This document shows positions 33,513 to 33,647 of a stretch of 33,647 nt of DNA, piece by piece; positions within the stretch are counted from its first letter, which is position 1, and each line of letters starts with the position of its first letter. The position numbers and the translations under genes were made by a program. Location of the stretch: the NCBI GenBank assembly GCA_944384425.1, contig CALWTI010000008.1:1-33647 (forward strand), read 5' to 3'. The notes under the pieces are model-generated. The model was given only the letters and a program-made list of their open reading frames with translations, was not told where the DNA came from and did not search any database. The DNA is from an uncultured Clostridia bacterium (lineage in GTDB: Bacteria; Bacillota; Clostridia; Christensenellales; UBA1242).

Positions 33513-33567
33513 CGTGTGCTTGTCTGTCGGAGCGAAGCGACGACACTTGTATCAAGACAAGCACACG
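33513..33567. repeat. Palindrome with nested stem
   Basis: Perfect 12-bp arms CGTGTGCTTGTC/GACAAGCACACG enclose a second stem TGTCG/CGACA with GAGCGAAGCGA between. It resembles the palindromic elements in layout but lacks their conserved head sequence. Confidence 0.55.
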
Positions 33568-33647
33568 TTTAACAGCCAAATTATATTAAAGTATCTTTTA
33601 TGATTTTTTAAATTTCTCTAACAACATAGTCAATTTATATTCTTTTT

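Larger units (their letters stand above)
33195..33647. other. Terminal region without a firm gene
   Basis: About 450 bases holding three strong hairpins (33247-33283, 33446-33493, 33513-33567) and two short overlapping open frames on opposite strands. On the plus strand, an open frame through 33318-33450 encodes VVVIGCREKHN and FDMHFNLDNKEYSFTL, with no start or ribosome site. The minus-strand candidate is listed separately. This may be the decayed end of a lost gene. Confidence 0.4.

Noticed and set aside
33513..33567. Fifth member of the palindromic element family
   Set aside because: It shares only a nested-stem layout; GTTTnCTG, TCA/CTC and CGAGCCT blocks are absent.

Overview
The window is AT-rich, uses the standard genetic code (TAA, TAG and TGA all end genes) and starts most genes from AGGAG-type ribosome sites. 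Gene content and promoter style point to an uncultured anaerobic Bacillota, Clostridia-like and probably host-associated. This placement is inference: there is no rRNA in the window. Supporting clues are a gyrB-gyrA pair, a minimal two-gene SUF-type Fe-S system (SmsCB type), a membrane-anchored M60 (mucin-protease-like) surface protein, galactofuranose synthesis (glf), and B. subtilis YdjI/YdjG-like SPFH and zinc-ribbon proteins.

Layout. 1-8.4 kb: the 3' part of a large M60/beta-helix surface protein, an ASCH protein, tRNA-Val(CAC), an esterase, a HIT protein, an ALDH3-type aldehyde dehydrogenase with a DUF4279-like gene, UDP-galactopyranose mutase, and a cyclophilin-fold protein. 8.4-9.9 kb: an AAA/DUF4143 ATPase whose promoter is preceded by three 33-bp-phased direct repeats. 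9.9-12.2 kb: an inverted, tail-to-tail pair of secreted-protein genes with nearly identical 5' regions and signal peptides but divergent mature parts; each carries a palindromic element upstream. 12.4-16.5 kb: gpmI, a tRNA-Met/tRNA-Glu operon under a perfect consensus promoter, two more palindromic elements, and smsC-smsB. 16.5-23 kb: small membrane proteins, gyrB-gyrA and two unrecognised genes. 23-26.7 kb: an operon of SPFH protein, zinc-ribbon membrane protein, hisS and tRNA-His. 26.8-33.6 kb: a PlsC-like acyltransferase, an overlapping operon (unknown, queH, lepB, recF), a cysteine-synthase-like gene, a two-domain YjbR protein, a frameshifted DUF362 gene, and a hairpin-rich tail.

The most unusual content is a family of palindromic elements (four copies plus one remnant). 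They share a conserved hairpin head: fixed sequence blocks, fixed mismatch positions, and stems whose sequence changes but whose pairing is kept. Two copies sit at equivalent positions upstream of the paired secreted-protein genes, yet carry different head sequences inside otherwise near-identical flanks. Other points of interest are a group of genes with good promoters but apparently leaderless starts, the phased repeats before the DUF4143 ATPase, and the hisS/tRNA-His operon. No transposase, recombinase, reverse transcriptase, CRISPR array or phage gene was seen.
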